This document shows positions 43,740 to 53,009 of a stretch of DNA of 64,000 nucleotides, piece by piece (the stretch's first letter is position 1; each line of letters opens with the position of its first letter). The DNA comes from Bacteroidia bacterium (GTDB lineage Bacteria > Bacteroidota > Bacteroidia > Palsa-965). Under the pieces are notes generated by a model. The model saw only the letters and a list, made by a program, of their open reading frames with translations, was not told the origin of the DNA and did no database searches. The stretch spans positions 117,837 through 181,836 of the forward strand of contig JALONL010000005.1 in the NCBI GenBank assembly GCA_025454955.1. The letters run 5' to 3'. Both the position numbers and the translations under genes were made by a program.

Positions 43740-44486
43740 ATGCTGCACGCTATCATTGTGGATGACGAAAGGTTAAGTATTCAAACTCTTAAACATCTTC
43801 TGGCTTCATTTTCTGATGAAATAACGGTCATTGCAGATACTACAGACCCGATGGAAGGAGTGGAATTAATCAATAAACTCAAACCCGACGTGGTATTTAT
43901 GGATATAGTGATGCCGGGAATAAACGGTTTAGATTTAATCGGATCGTTGTCTTTTACCGGATTTTATCTTGTATTTACCTCGGCTTTTTCGGGATTTGGA
44001 ATCGAAGCAATAAAACTAAAAGCGTTCGATTATTTATTGAAACCCGTACAATGCGACGAACTTCATTCGACACTTTCAAGGATTCAGAAAAATAAAATCA
44101 GGAAAAATACGTTTGAGTCCCTTTCCTACATTTTTACCCATCATTTAAACAGCGAACACGAGAAAGTGACTGTTCATTCAAATGATGGGATTAATGTGAT
44201 AAATTATAAGGAAATAATCTATATCGAAGCTCAGGCAAACAGATCGGTGTTTATGCTTACGCAGGGTCGTATGCTGATATCAACCCGTCCGCTGAAATCT
44301 TATGATACAATAACCTCTCAATCAAACAGCCACCTGATTCGCATTCATAACTCTTATATAGTTAACCTGAATTATGCAGTGACTTATATCCGCGAAAACG
44401 GGGGTTATCTGAAAATGAATAACCAAAAGCTCATTCCCGTTTCAAAGCAAAAAAGGGATATACTCATGCAGGCACTTAATATTTAA
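43740..44486 (+). CDS. LytTR-family response regulator
   Basis: 248 residues. Receiver domain with VDDE at residues 7-10, the phospho-acceptor Asp 55 in VVFMDIVMPG, and YLLKPV with the conserved Lys; LytTR DNA-binding domain about 145-245 (EIIYIEAQANRSVFML, HLIRIHNSYIVNLNYA). LytTR regulators usually pair with a LytS-type kinase; none is adjacent, so it is an orphan. Both orphan kinases in the window are HisKA_2 rather than LytS type. The 320-base spacer upstream (43420-43739) is A+T rich and holds no other gene that I can see; no clear promoter match. Confidence 0.93.
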   Translation: MLHAIIVDDERLSIQTLKHLLASFSDEITVIADTTDPMEGVELINKLKPDVVFMDIVMPGINGLDLIGSLSFTGFYLVFTSAFSGFGIEAIKLKAFDYLLKPVQCDELHSTLSRIQKNKIRKNTFESLSYIFTHHLNSEHEKVTVHSNDGINVINYKEIIYIEAQANRSVFMLTQGRMLISTRPLKSYDTITSQSNSHLIRIHNSYIVNLNYAVTYIRENGGYLKMNNQKLIPVSKQKRDILMQALNI

Positions 44487-44646
44487 ACTATCGGGCAGGT
44501 TTGTTTTCGATCACAGGATATATTATAATTTACTGAAAATCAATTCACTAATATATAAAACCACCTCACAATTCATTTTTTTATCCTTGTTCAGACACCG
44601 TAGGTGGTATTACTTTTGGCCTGTGCAAAACAACTTATTCACTGCC

Positions 44647-46011
44647 ATGAAAAAGATCCACCCTATTCTTGCTGCCGTTTTTCTGATAACCGGAATAACA
44701 CAGCTCAGCGCCCAAACTCTCGGCGATCGTGTATTGAACAATACAAAAAACACACTCGAAAGACGAGTGGAACAAAAGGTTGACAAAACAGTCAACAAAG
44801 GAGTTGACAAAGTAGAAAACAAGGTTGACAGTGCCGCCAAAGGCGAAAAAAAGAAAGACAAGAAAGGCAACAATTCGTCGGGCAACACCGATAATTCGGG
44901 CAACAGCGGTTCTGGCGGAAACAATTCGGGCGGAAGCAGCGAGCCGGGAAAATCATCCGCTCCTTCGCTCAAAACTTATGGTAAATACGATTTTGTGCCC
45001 GGCGAGAAAGTAGTGGTGCAGGAAGATTTTATGCAGGATGCCGTAGGCGATTTTCCGGCCAAGTGGAACACCAACGGAAGCGGCGAATTAGTAACCATTG
45101 ACGGAAGCACCGGCCACTGGCTCAAGGTGAATAAAAACGGCAATTACCTGCCCGAGTTCATTACCGAGCTGCCCGAGAATTTCACTTTCGAGTTTGATAT
45201 CGTGTGCAACGAGAACTTCAGTTTCTATTCATCGGGGTTCAATGTAAATTTTGTGAAGATGACCAAGCCCGGTTCTGAATTCGTGAAGTGGGCGCGTTTC
45301 GGCGATGGCGAAGAAGGTGTGCGCCTGTACATGCATCCCACCGGTGCAGGAAACCGCGAAGGCACCACCAATGTGCGTGTGATTCACGAAGGAAAAGAGC
45401 TCATTAAAAACGAACTGGGCACCTCGCAGTTTGCCGCACACCTCGGAAACAATAAAGTGCATGTATCGGTGTGGCGCCAGAAAAACCGGTTGCGTGTATA
45501 TTTCAACGAGGAAAAAGTGTGGGATTTGCCCCGTGCATTTCAGGATGGCGTAAAATACAACGGCATTGTGTTTCACAACAGCGATATGAACAATTCGGAA
45601 GACTACTATCTGCTTTCCAACCTCCGCCTTGCCGTGGGTGCGCCCGACACACGCAGCAAACTCATTACCGAAGGCAAATTGGTTACCCGCGGCATCCAGT
45701 TCGAATCGGGCTCGGATAAGGTGAAAGCCGAGTCGTATGGCACACTCAAGGAAATAGCCACCGTGCTGAAGGAAAACCCCACGGTGCGCGTAAAAATTGT
45801 AGGCCACACCGACAGCGACGGCGACGATGCCACCAACCTCGACCTTTCGAAACGCCGTGCCGAAGCGGTGAAAAAAGCACTCTCCACCGAGTTTGGCATT
45901 GACGCAAGCCGCCTCGAAACCGATGGCAAGGGCGAATCGCAACCGGCCGATGCAAACACCACCCCGGCGGGCAAAGCCAACAACCGGCGCGTGGAATTCA
46001 TTAAACTTTAA
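44647..46011 (+). CDS. OmpA-family outer membrane protein
   Basis: 454 residues from the ATG at 44647 (MKKIHPILAAVFLITGITQL), signal peptide to about 23. A Lys/Glu-rich helical region and a Gly/Asn/Ser-rich disordered linker (GNNSSGNTDNSGNSGSGG) come next, then a concanavalin-like domain (about 110-320) and the C-terminal OmpA peptidoglycan-binding domain with KIVGHTDSDGDDATNLDLSK and RAEAVKKAL. Predicted to tie the outer membrane to peptidoglycan. A strong terminator follows at 46101. Confidence 0.88.
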   Translation: MKKIHPILAAVFLITGITQLSAQTLGDRVLNNTKNTLERRVEQKVDKTVNKGVDKVENKVDSAAKGEKKKDKKGNNSSGNTDNSGNSGSGGNNSGGSSEPGKSSAPSLKTYGKYDFVPGEKVVVQEDFMQDAVGDFPAKWNTNGSGELVTIDGSTGHWLKVNKNGNYLPEFITELPENFTFEFDIVCNENFSFYSSGFNVNFVKMTKPGSEFVKWARFGDGEEGVRLYMHPTGAGNREGTTNVRVIHEGKELIKNELGTSQFAAHLGNNKVHVSVWRQKNRLRVYFNEEKVWDLPRAFQDGVKYNGIVFHNSDMNNSEDYYLLSNLRLAVGAPDTRSKLITEGKLVTRGIQFESGSDKVKAESYGTLKEIATVLKENPTVRVKIVGHTDSDGDDATNLDLSKRRAEAVKKALSTEFGIDASRLETDGKGESQPADANTTPAGKANNRRVEFIKL

Positions 46012-46100
46012 CTCACTCAACAGCTGCCACGGCCCCGCCAAAACCCTCACATTGAAAACAGTGCCGGCCATACATGGCAGCGTGTCCGGTGCTTTGCACG

Positions 46101-46134
46101 CGATCCAGACTTTACGGTCTGGATCGTTTTTTTT
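46101..46134 (+). terminator. Intrinsic terminator after the OmpA-family gene
   Basis: CGATCCAGAC/GTCTGGATCG stem with a short TTTACG loop followed by T8. Confidence 0.92.
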
Positions 46135-46175
46135 AGGCACCGATGCTGCGCAGTTTTGCAAACAATCCTGTTGCG

Positions 46176-46183
46176 TACCTTTA
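46176..46183 (+). promoter_or_regulatory. Candidate -7 element of the LOG-family gene (TACCTTTA)
   Basis: One mismatch from TAnnTTTG and overlapping the first of two in-frame ATGs (46183 and 46189). If used, translation would start at 46189 on a leaderless mRNA. Confidence 0.35.
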
Positions 46184-46953
46184 TGCGTATGCAAAGCAAA
46201 ACCTCCGAAGCCCACACCAAACCCGCCAAAGCCACAAACGGAAACGGCAACGCCGAAAGAATATTCCTCGAAGGCCCGCAATCGCGGTGGAGTGAGTTTT
46301 TGTTTGTGCTTAAAGTAATGCGCGAGTTTGTGCGCGGTTTCCGTAAACTGCACTTTGTGGGGCCATGCGTTACTGTATTCGGTTCGGCACGGTTTAAAGA
46401 AGGACATCCGTATTACGAACTTGGCCGCCAGGCAGGTGCAGGGCTGGCCCGGATTGGCTTTACTGTAATGACCGGCGGCGGCCCCGGCATAATGGAAGCC
46501 GCCAACCGCGGTGCACGCGAAGCAGGCGGACGTTCGGTGGGATGCAATATTGTTCTGCCCCACGAACAAAACCCAAACCCGTATCTCGATGTGTGGGTGA
46601 ATATCCGCTACTTCTTTGTGCGCAAGGTTTTACTCTCTAAATATTCATACGGTTTTATAGTGCTGCCCGGAGGTTTCGGCACGCTCGACGAATTGTTTGA
46701 AGCCGTAACACTCATGCAAACCGGCAAGGTGGATAAGTTTCCGGTGGTGCTCATTGGCAACGAATATCACCAGCACATCAAACAGCACATTGCACTGATG
46801 GTGAAAGAAGGAACCATCTCAGCCGTTGATCCAACACTTCTTTTGTTTACCGATTCGGTGGAGGAAGCCGTGCAGTGGGTTGAAGACAATACCCGCGGGC
46901 GTTACGGACTGCGCAAGGTGATTAAGCCGGTTAGTATCCTGGGCGAGGACTGA
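46183..46953 (+). CDS. LOG-family protein (TIGR00730 Rossmann fold)
   Basis: 256 residues from the ATG at 46183; ATG 46189 is equally likely given the promoter overlap. The lysine-decarboxylase-like/LOG motif is clear: VTVFGSARF, GGGPGIMEAANRGA and PGGFGTLDELFEA with the catalytic Arg and Glu region. Relatives act as nucleoside 5'-monophosphate phosphoribohydrolases (cytokinin-activating in plants). The physiological substrate here is unknown. It is convergent with the cation efflux gene. Confidence 0.9.
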   Translation: MRMQSKTSEAHTKPAKATNGNGNAERIFLEGPQSRWSEFLFVLKVMREFVRGFRKLHFVGPCVTVFGSARFKEGHPYYELGRQAGAGLARIGFTVMTGGGPGIMEAANRGAREAGGRSVGCNIVLPHEQNPNPYLDVWVNIRYFFVRKVLLSKYSYGFIVLPGGFGTLDELFEAVTLMQTGKVDKFPVVLIGNEYHQHIKQHIALMVKEGTISAVDPTLLLFTDSVEEAVQWVEDNTRGRYGLRKVIKPVSILGED

Positions 46954-46986
46954 GTGCAGTAATCAATTCTTTTTGCCTGCCGGAAA

Positions 46987-47985
46987 TTACACTTTCGTGG
47001 CCATGCTATGCTTGCTGTCGGGCAACACGGCATTAAGTGTCCACTCCACTTTACGTTGAAAAGGTTCTTTGCGCTGCACACAGTTTTCGACAGTGCAAAT
47101 GGCGCACGATGAATGAATGCAGGGATCAGCGTGAATGAAAAACTCCACATCTTCGCCCATGCGGCTGTTTATGAGATTGCCCACTGCGTCCACTTCATCG
47201 TGGGCCGCTTCGAGGCTTAAATACCAGGGCAGGGTGAGGTGCACATCTACGTGAAGTTGTGTGCCGTATTTAATTACGCGCAGGTTGTGTACGTCTATCC
47301 ACTGCGGTTTGCGGTGTTCGTTTAAAATCTGCACCACCTGTTTGAGTTTGTCGGTATCGGCCTTATCGAGCAGGCCGCGCAGCGCATCGCGCACAAGCTG
47401 AAAGCCCGACCAGATAATGTATCCGCCAAAGAGCAAAGCCATCACATTATCAATCCACACTTTGCCCGTAAGGCTTATGGCAATGAGGCCAAGCACAAGG
47501 CCTATGGACGACACCGTATCGGTAATTAGGTGTTTGCCGCTGGCCTGCATGAGTGCCGAGTTTTCGCGTTTGCCCCGGCGCACAAGGTAAGTGCCAAGCG
47601 CATAATTACAGGCCCCTGCGGCGGCAGCGAGGTAGGCACCAATGTCAGCATCGTGCAGCGGCTGCGGGTGAATTAAGCCCATTATGGCACGCCAGAGTAT
47701 GGAGCCGCCCGCCAGCAAAATAAGCGCACCTTCGAAACCGGCCGCCAGAAATTCTATTTTGCCGTGGCCATACGGATGATCTTCGTCGCGCGGCTGCACG
47801 GCATACCAGATGCTGAACAGCGCAAATGCCCCGGCGGCCACATTTACAATACTTTCAAGGGCATCGGTAAGCAGGGCATTGGAATGGGTAAGTTTCCACG
47901 CCGCAAACTTGATGCAAAGCAAAACTGCACTGATGATGAGCGTAAACCGCATTACGCGGATGCGTGCTTTACCGGTATCGGGCAT
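46987..47985 (-). CDS. Cation diffusion facilitator (CDF) transporter
   Basis: 332 residues. Five to six membrane helices in the first 210 residues with the metal-site motif SNALLTDALES and DHPYGHGKIE, and a cytoplasmic C-terminal domain. The C-terminus carries four extra cysteines (CIHSSCAICTVENC), perhaps an accessory metal site. Export of Zn, Fe or similar divalent metal is expected. TACTTTTG (47990-47997) ends four bases before the ATG. Confidence 0.92.
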   Translation of the reverse strand: MPDTGKARIRVMRFTLIISAVLLCIKFAAWKLTHSNALLTDALESIVNVAAGAFALFSIWYAVQPRDEDHPYGHGKIEFLAAGFEGALILLAGGSILWRAIMGLIHPQPLHDADIGAYLAAAAGACNYALGTYLVRRGKRENSALMQASGKHLITDTVSSIGLVLGLIAISLTGKVWIDNVMALLFGGYIIWSGFQLVRDALRGLLDKADTDKLKQVVQILNEHRKPQWIDVHNLRVIKYGTQLHVDVHLTLPWYLSLEAAHDEVDAVGNLINSRMGEDVEFFIHADPCIHSSCAICTVENCVQRKEPFQRKVEWTLNAVLPDSKHSMATKV

Positions 47986-47989
47986 GAAG

Positions 47990-47997
47990 CAAAAGTA
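47990..47997 (-). promoter_or_regulatory. Candidate Bacteroidota -7 element of the CDF gene (TACTTTTG)
   Basis: Exact TAnnTTTG match four bases before the ATG, implying a leaderless or near-leaderless mRNA. Confidence 0.5.
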
Positions 47998-48040
47998 GGA
48001 TTTGTATGGCTCGGTATGGTATGAGAATTATCAGCCCCGA

Positions 48041-50302
48041 TTATTTCGTTATCGGGCTGTGTGCTGCTTTAGTGTTGCGCAGGTCGGAAAACAGGCGATG
48101 CAAACTGCTGTATGCTTCTTTGTTTATTGCCGAACCCGCCAGCTTGTTTACCTGACCAGCCACGGCTTCGTTTGCCTTTTTGGAAATGTACCAGCTTAGC
48201 GGAATGGCTGTGCCCGTGCGGTCGAGCTCGAATTTTACGTAGGTTACCTTGGGCGTAAGTTTTTGGGTAAGCAGTTTCATCTGCCTGTCGAGCGCCACGC
48301 CTTCCCTGTCCCACGATTTTATAAAGCCCGAAGGCGGCACAAGAATTTCGTGCATTGTGACAATGGGTTTAATTTCCGAAGCACCGAAATCGGCATTCTG
48401 AATAAACACCATCACCGGCCTGAATCTTTTTTTGATGTGCGCGGGAATGTCGCTGCTTATTGCGGTGGTATCATTAATAAAATCGTTTATTGCACAAAGC
48501 ACCGAGAGTGCCGTTACCATTCCTGTATTTTCGAGATAACCGCCGTCGATAAGATGTCCTGCATCGGCGCCGGTGAGGTGAATGAGTCCGCCCGGGGTAA
48601 CGTACGGAAATCTTGCGCTGCACAATGCGGCCGATTTTATGGGCATGTCGTAACCTGATTCGTGTATTACATCAATGGCATCGGGGAAATAAGTGCCGTC
48701 GAGCTGAATGTTGGAGATAATGGCTTTTTGCCCGCTTTCGGCCACCACACTGTTGAGGAAGATGCTGGGAATTTTGCAGGGATCTTTTTTCCAGAGCGAA
48801 AGAAAATCGTGGTCGAGTGTGCGGAGTTTATTTTCTTCTGCAGACGCATTTGGTACCACCGGCTTAAATACATCAGTATATTTTTCCGACCAGGAATCTT
48901 CCAGTCTTCGCGCCCGATCAAACGAAGGGCGGGGCCACCAGAGGAATTTCTGCACAAGATCGGGATACAGCAGTCCGGCTGTCACGGGCGAGAGATAATC
49001 TTCCGAAACCATTTCGCCCAGCGCCGCATAGTCATTCAACCCGTCAAATTTATACGCCGCATGAACGGTAAGCCCCACCGAACCGCCCGAAACACCGCTC
49101 ACGGCAAACACATGCCGGTAAAAACCGGGCAGGTTTTTGTCGGTCGAAAGCTGTTCCATAACCCGTGCCGTCCAGTTCATGGCCCTTATTCCGCCGCCCT
49201 GCGCGGCCACCACCACAATGGGTATTTCGCTGCTGTCGTTTTTCAGCGCAGTAGAATCGGTGAGGAATTCATTGATATATGCTTTCATCCAGTTTCTGAT
49301 TTGCCCGCGCAATTCGGGGCGCTGATCCACATGATCGAGCCTTGTGGTGGTGCGTACCGCATGGTTGTTATTGCAACGGCTCACCAGCAGCAGATAAAGC
49401 ACCAGCAGCAAAAACCCGGGAATCCTGTATCGCAGCGAATACAACACCAGAATACTCCCAAACACCGACCAGCAAGACAAAGCCGAAAGAATTAATCCGT
49501 GCGGCCCGATGCCCTGCGCAAAGCTGGCCTGTTTGATGATAGAGAGTAAGAAAAACAGCAGCAGTGTAATACCAAGCGCAAGAAACGCCATAAGCCTTCC
49601 CGCTTTTGTCATTTGCTGATGATGCGGATTAAACCGGTCGGGATCGGCAATAAGCAGCCTCACACGCCCCTCACCCACCATGCGTATCACCCACGAACGG
49701 CGGGCAAGATAAGCCTGAATGCGCGAACGGAAAACGTACAGAAGAAACGATACCACAGTAAGAATGCCAAACAGCAGCGTGGTAAAACCAATTTTATCCA
49801 GCTTCAAACAACCCAGCATCACAAACAAAAAAGGCAAAGCGCCTGCAATGCGGGGAAAGAAGCGTATAATGAAATGTACATACCAGGCTCCCCGTGCCGA
49901 ACTGTTATCGCCAGCCAGATACCCCCTTCTTGTGCGCAAACTGATCTGTGTGGATTTAAGAATCATCCGCGCGGTAAACCACATCACAAACGACCATCCG
50001 CTGAGGGAAAGCATAAATACAAACAGCATTCCCGGGTTACCGTTGCTAAACATATCATCCACACCATTTTCCAACGCATCAGTAAGCACATAAAGCATAT
50101 CCTGCGCCTGCTCGGTTGATGTAAGCGCAAAATACCCCACACCCAGCATCATGATATGAAACCAGATGCAGCGCAATACCGAAAAAATATCATGTATATG
50201 CGGATACATCGATTTCCAGCCACCTCTTATATATACCCTGATATACAGCAATAGCAGTTCAATTCGTTTAAGAAAGGTTTTTGGAGCAATGGATGAATTC
50301 AT
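48041..50302 (-). CDS. Membrane-anchored patatin-like phospholipase
   Basis: 753 residues. The first 320 residues hold about seven hydrophobic helices, the rest a patatin domain: QGGGIRAMNWTARV as oxyanion loop, VSGVSGGSVGL with the nucleophile Ser, and DGGYLENTGMVTAL with the catalytic Asp. It is much longer than ordinary patatins and combines an unrecognised multi-pass N-terminal region with the lipase. A hairpin (48033-48060) overlaps the stop codon. Substrate is unknown; lipid turnover at the inner membrane is an inference. Confidence 0.85.
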   Translation of the reverse strand: MNSSIAPKTFLKRIELLLLYIRVYIRGGWKSMYPHIHDIFSVLRCIWFHIMMLGVGYFALTSTEQAQDMLYVLTDALENGVDDMFSNGNPGMLFVFMLSLSGWSFVMWFTARMILKSTQISLRTRRGYLAGDNSSARGAWYVHFIIRFFPRIAGALPFLFVMLGCLKLDKIGFTTLLFGILTVVSFLLYVFRSRIQAYLARRSWVIRMVGEGRVRLLIADPDRFNPHHQQMTKAGRLMAFLALGITLLLFFLLSIIKQASFAQGIGPHGLILSALSCWSVFGSILVLYSLRYRIPGFLLLVLYLLLVSRCNNNHAVRTTTRLDHVDQRPELRGQIRNWMKAYINEFLTDSTALKNDSSEIPIVVVAAQGGGIRAMNWTARVMEQLSTDKNLPGFYRHVFAVSGVSGGSVGLTVHAAYKFDGLNDYAALGEMVSEDYLSPVTAGLLYPDLVQKFLWWPRPSFDRARRLEDSWSEKYTDVFKPVVPNASAEENKLRTLDHDFLSLWKKDPCKIPSIFLNSVVAESGQKAIISNIQLDGTYFPDAIDVIHESGYDMPIKSAALCSARFPYVTPGGLIHLTGADAGHLIDGGYLENTGMVTALSVLCAINDFINDTTAISSDIPAHIKKRFRPVMVFIQNADFGASEIKPIVTMHEILVPPSGFIKSWDREGVALDRQMKLLTQKLTPKVTYVKFELDRTGTAIPLSWYISKKANEAVAGQVNKLAGSAINKEAYSSLHRLFSDLRNTKAAHSPITK

Positions 50303-50668
50303 GGATGCAGGGAATTGGCAGGGAAAAGGTAAAAAAAGGGGTAATGCCGGAATTTCAAAAGGCCTCCAGAGCCTGTTATCAACTTAAAGATAAGGGCTAT
50401 TTAAAGCGATGTCAAATAAAAATCATAGAAATCCATGACACCCTGTTTTTCAACATTTTATGCACAGTTTTGCCCCCGGTTATCGTTAAAAACAGGCCAA
50501 TAACCGTTTGAAAACGGCTAAGCATCGGTTTCCCGTCACTTTTCAACCTTAATGTCCGTAACAATTCGGATAGCAGCTTCACCAGAGGAGCCATAATTAG
50601 TTCATAAACAATCTCTACATTTGAACGTTATATATAGAATCCCAAAACTGGAAGCAGGCGACCCAATT
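50303..50668. other. Spacer without recognised gene, 366 bases
   Basis: Divergent between the membrane patatin (-) and the SiaB-like gene (+). A+T rich; no convincing ORF or RNA gene. It contains the promoter candidate at 50616 and nothing else I can support. Confidence 0.6.
50616..50623 (+). promoter_or_regulatory. Candidate Bacteroidota -7 element (TACATTTG)
   Basis: Exact TAnnTTTG match. It contains the TTG that would open a longer SiaB-like frame, which argues against that start and for the ATG at 50669. Confidence 0.5.
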
Positions 50669-51226
50669 ATGCTGACGCTTACAACTTTATCACTTCAGTC
50701 GTATTTTCAGCCTCCCACCGAGCAGGAGCATGAGGTGCTGTTTCAGCAGCATTATCATGGCCCTATTCATCAGGGCATGGTGGAATCACTGCTGCAGCTT
50801 ATTGAGGAATCGGCCGGGCTTAGAGTTTTGCCGTTGCCGTTTCGCAAGCGTTTGTTTCTGGTGGTTATCGAAGGGCTTCAAAATGCCGTGAAGTATGGCC
50901 ATAAAGAAAGCAGTCAGCATCCGGTAGTCGGTTTTAAAATTGAGATAAGGAAAAATGGCGAAGCGCGAGTTTGTTTTGCCAATTATGTGGCCGAAGAAAA
51001 AATCGAAGTATTCAATCATCATATCCTCGCGCTCAAGGCCAAATCGGCCGACGGGCTAAAGCAACTTTATATACTCCGCTCACGCGAGAAAGTAATTTCG
51101 CGCGATACCAAACCTTCGGCCGAACTTGGTCTTATCGAAATTACCCGTTGCGCCTCTTCCCTGCGCCATCATTTCCTTCCTGCTAAAAATGCACAGTGGT
51201 TTGAGATGGAAGTAATTGTGCGTTAA
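50669..51226 (+). CDS. SiaB-family/DUF6272-like protein
   Basis: 185 residues from the ATG at 50669. The central region has a HATPase-like N-box (LFLVVIEGLQNAVKYGHK) and the DUF6272/SiaB pattern (KSADGLKQLYILRSREKV). Family members are serine/threonine-like kinases or anti-sigma-type ATPases in switch-like signalling modules, so phosphorylation of a partner protein is likely; a partner such as a SiaC-like protein is not adjacent. Its last 28 bases are repeated at 52046-52074. Its stop overlaps the stop of the next, convergent gene by four bases. Confidence 0.75.
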   Translation: MLTLTTLSLQSYFQPPTEQEHEVLFQQHYHGPIHQGMVESLLQLIEESAGLRVLPLPFRKRLFLVVIEGLQNAVKYGHKESSQHPVVGFKIEIRKNGEARVCFANYVAEEKIEVFNHHILALKAKSADGLKQLYILRSREKVISRDTKPSAELGLIEITRCASSLRHHFLPAKNAQWFEMEVIVR

Positions 51227-51990
51227 CGACGGCGCAGAAAACGGAACGGGTGGCGAATGCGGTACATGAAACGCTTCCACCTTGATGGCGTTTCAACAGC
51301 TTCTACATAAATTACTGCGCCTCCAACCCAGGGCAATTCAGGCTGCGAAATTTCAGCTGGTTGAGCAAATTCAGGTTTCATCTGAATATTTACAGTGTAT
51401 TTATTTTCACCCTGCCGAATGAGGAGAGTTTCATTCTTCCTCTCATAGCCAATAAATTTAAACTCCAAACTAATTGTATCGCCCGGATTGGCGTTGAGGG
51501 CAATGGAATAGTTCCCTTCAGAATCGCTCATTGCCATGGTAGTGTCTGATTTTCCGCTAATCGTAACAATAACACCGGGTAAACCTGTGGTGTCATTTTC
51601 CATTACTTTGCCTGTAATGGTAATATTTTTTGCGGTCACAGTGCTTCCCGGTTTTGTTTCTTTTACTACCGGCAATTTTGACATTTGTTTCGGAGCCGGC
51701 TGCGCCTGCAACGAAGCCGCGGTGAGAAAGGCCGGGATAAGCAACTTGGGCCATATACGTTTTTCGTGACGAGGAAGTGTAATAACCCGATCCAACTGCG
51801 ACGGGCTGAAACGTCCGCATAAATTGCCGTTTTTGCGAAAGTAGCGTAGGAGCTCTTCATCACTCATGCCCGAAAAGTCGGTGATGACTTTGTGGCAGCT
51901 GGCGCAGTGGCGGCGGTTTTCTCCGGCATCGCTCATGCTTTGCCAGGGTACGGTGCAGGGTTCGGGGAGATGGATGCGGATGGAGGTCAT
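51223..51990 (-). CDS. Cys-module plus carboxypeptidase-regulatory-like protein, copy 1
   Basis: 255 residues. An N-terminal Cys module (PEPCTVPWQSM, HCASCHKVITDFSGM, DEELLRYFRKNGNLCGRF) is followed by one hydrophobic segment (about 84-100), then a CarboxypepD_reg-like beta domain (NITITGKVMENDTTGLPG, SDSEGNYSI). The Cys pattern CxxxxxxM...CxxC..C is a common but uncharacterised Bacteroidota module, perhaps metal-binding. Tandem with the paralogue at 52071-52892, which has a near-identical N-terminal DNA segment. Confidence 0.75.
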   Translation of the reverse strand: MTSIRIHLPEPCTVPWQSMSDAGENRRHCASCHKVITDFSGMSDEELLRYFRKNGNLCGRFSPSQLDRVITLPRHEKRIWPKLLIPAFLTAASLQAQPAPKQMSKLPVVKETKPGSTVTAKNITITGKVMENDTTGLPGVIVTISGKSDTTMAMSDSEGNYSIALNANPGDTISLEFKFIGYERKNETLLIRQGENKYTVNIQMKPEFAQPAEISQPELPWVGGAVIYVEAVETPSRWKRFMYRIRHPFRFLRRR

Positions 51991-52045
51991 TGCTGAAAGC
52001 CGGTTGGGAAATTTTCTTTACACTAATTTTCCCATGCGAGGTTAT

Positions 52046-52074
52046 GGTTTGAGAGGGAAGTAATTGTGCGTTAA
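52046..52074. repeat. Duplicated tail of the SiaB-like gene (duplication junction)
   Basis: 29 bases matching the SiaB-like 3' end (51198-51226) with one visible mismatch, 848 bases away. It marks the boundary of a tandem duplication that produced the two Cys-module genes. Confidence 0.8.
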
Positions 52075-52892
52075 AGACGGCGGAAAGGGCGTTTAATCTT
52101 ATTCAGCAGTCGCTTGAATCGGGATTGTCTGTTTGAAACTATCTCTCCCATAACAAAATTGCAGGTTTCAAACTTTACCGTATAACTGCTCACCGGTGGA
52201 AGTACGGGTTCTTTCATCAGTTTAAAATTGCAAAGGAAATTGGCTGTTCCCGGTTTTACCACCAGCGTATCTTCACTTAATTCAAAACCCATTGTAAAAC
52301 ATTTCAATGAAATGGAATCATTGATTTTGGCAGAAACAGTTGCCGTATAATTTCCATTCGCATCCGTATATACTTTTGCTGTATCATACCGGGTAGAAAT
52401 GGTTATCCAGGCCAGCCTGAGGCAAAGCGTATCAGTATTGGTTACCTGGCCGCTAATGGTAATTTTTCCTGGCTGAGTTAAAGTTGGCAATATGTGGGTG
52501 TTGCCATTTGCAGTTGTAGTTTTTGACGCAGCTGTTGCTGATGATTTGGTTATTGTATGAGATTGTTTTTTAGAATTCTGTGCAGGCTGCGCCTGCACAG
52601 GGGCTCCGGCAATCTGTGCCAGAGTAAGAAACACCGGAACAAGCAACTTGGACCATAAGCGTTTTTCCTGTTGCGGTTGTTCAATGATCCGGTTCAACTG
52701 CATCGGGCTGAAACGTCCGCATAAATTGCCGTTTTTGCGGAAGTAGCGCAGGAGTTCTTCATCGCTCATGCCCGAAAAGTCGGTGATGACTTTGTTGCAG
52801 CTGGCGCAGTGGCGGCGGTTTTCTCCGGCATCGCTCATGCTTTGCCAGGGTACGGTGCAGGGTTCGGGGATATGGATTTGGATGGAGGACAT
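52071..52892 (-). CDS. Cys-module plus carboxypeptidase-regulatory-like protein, copy 2
   Basis: 273 residues. The N-terminal 65 residues are nearly identical to copy 1 (PEPCTVPWQSM, HCASCNKVITDFSGM) apart from a few changes, and a hydrophobic segment and a beta domain follow (GKITISGQVTNTDTL), but the C-terminal two thirds differ widely from copy 1. Function unknown. Confidence 0.75.
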   Translation of the reverse strand: MSSIQIHIPEPCTVPWQSMSDAGENRRHCASCNKVITDFSGMSDEELLRYFRKNGNLCGRFSPMQLNRIIEQPQQEKRLWSKLLVPVFLTLAQIAGAPVQAQPAQNSKKQSHTITKSSATAASKTTTANGNTHILPTLTQPGKITISGQVTNTDTLCLRLAWITISTRYDTAKVYTDANGNYTATVSAKINDSISLKCFTMGFELSEDTLVVKPGTANFLCNFKLMKEPVLPPVSSYTVKFETCNFVMGEIVSNRQSRFKRLLNKIKRPFRRL

Positions 52893-53009
52893 TGTGTGGG
52901 TAAAGTAATGTAATATGGACGGTAATATTTTGTGTTAACAGTAATTTAAAGACGCAATCAACTGAGAAAATTCATACACGAATTATTCGGGGGAATATTG
53001 TGAGAAGAA

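Noticed and set aside
45229..46569. 446-aa antisense frame opposite the OmpA-family and LOG genes
   Set aside because: It overlaps two intact, recognisable genes on the other strand; the open frame follows from codon bias.
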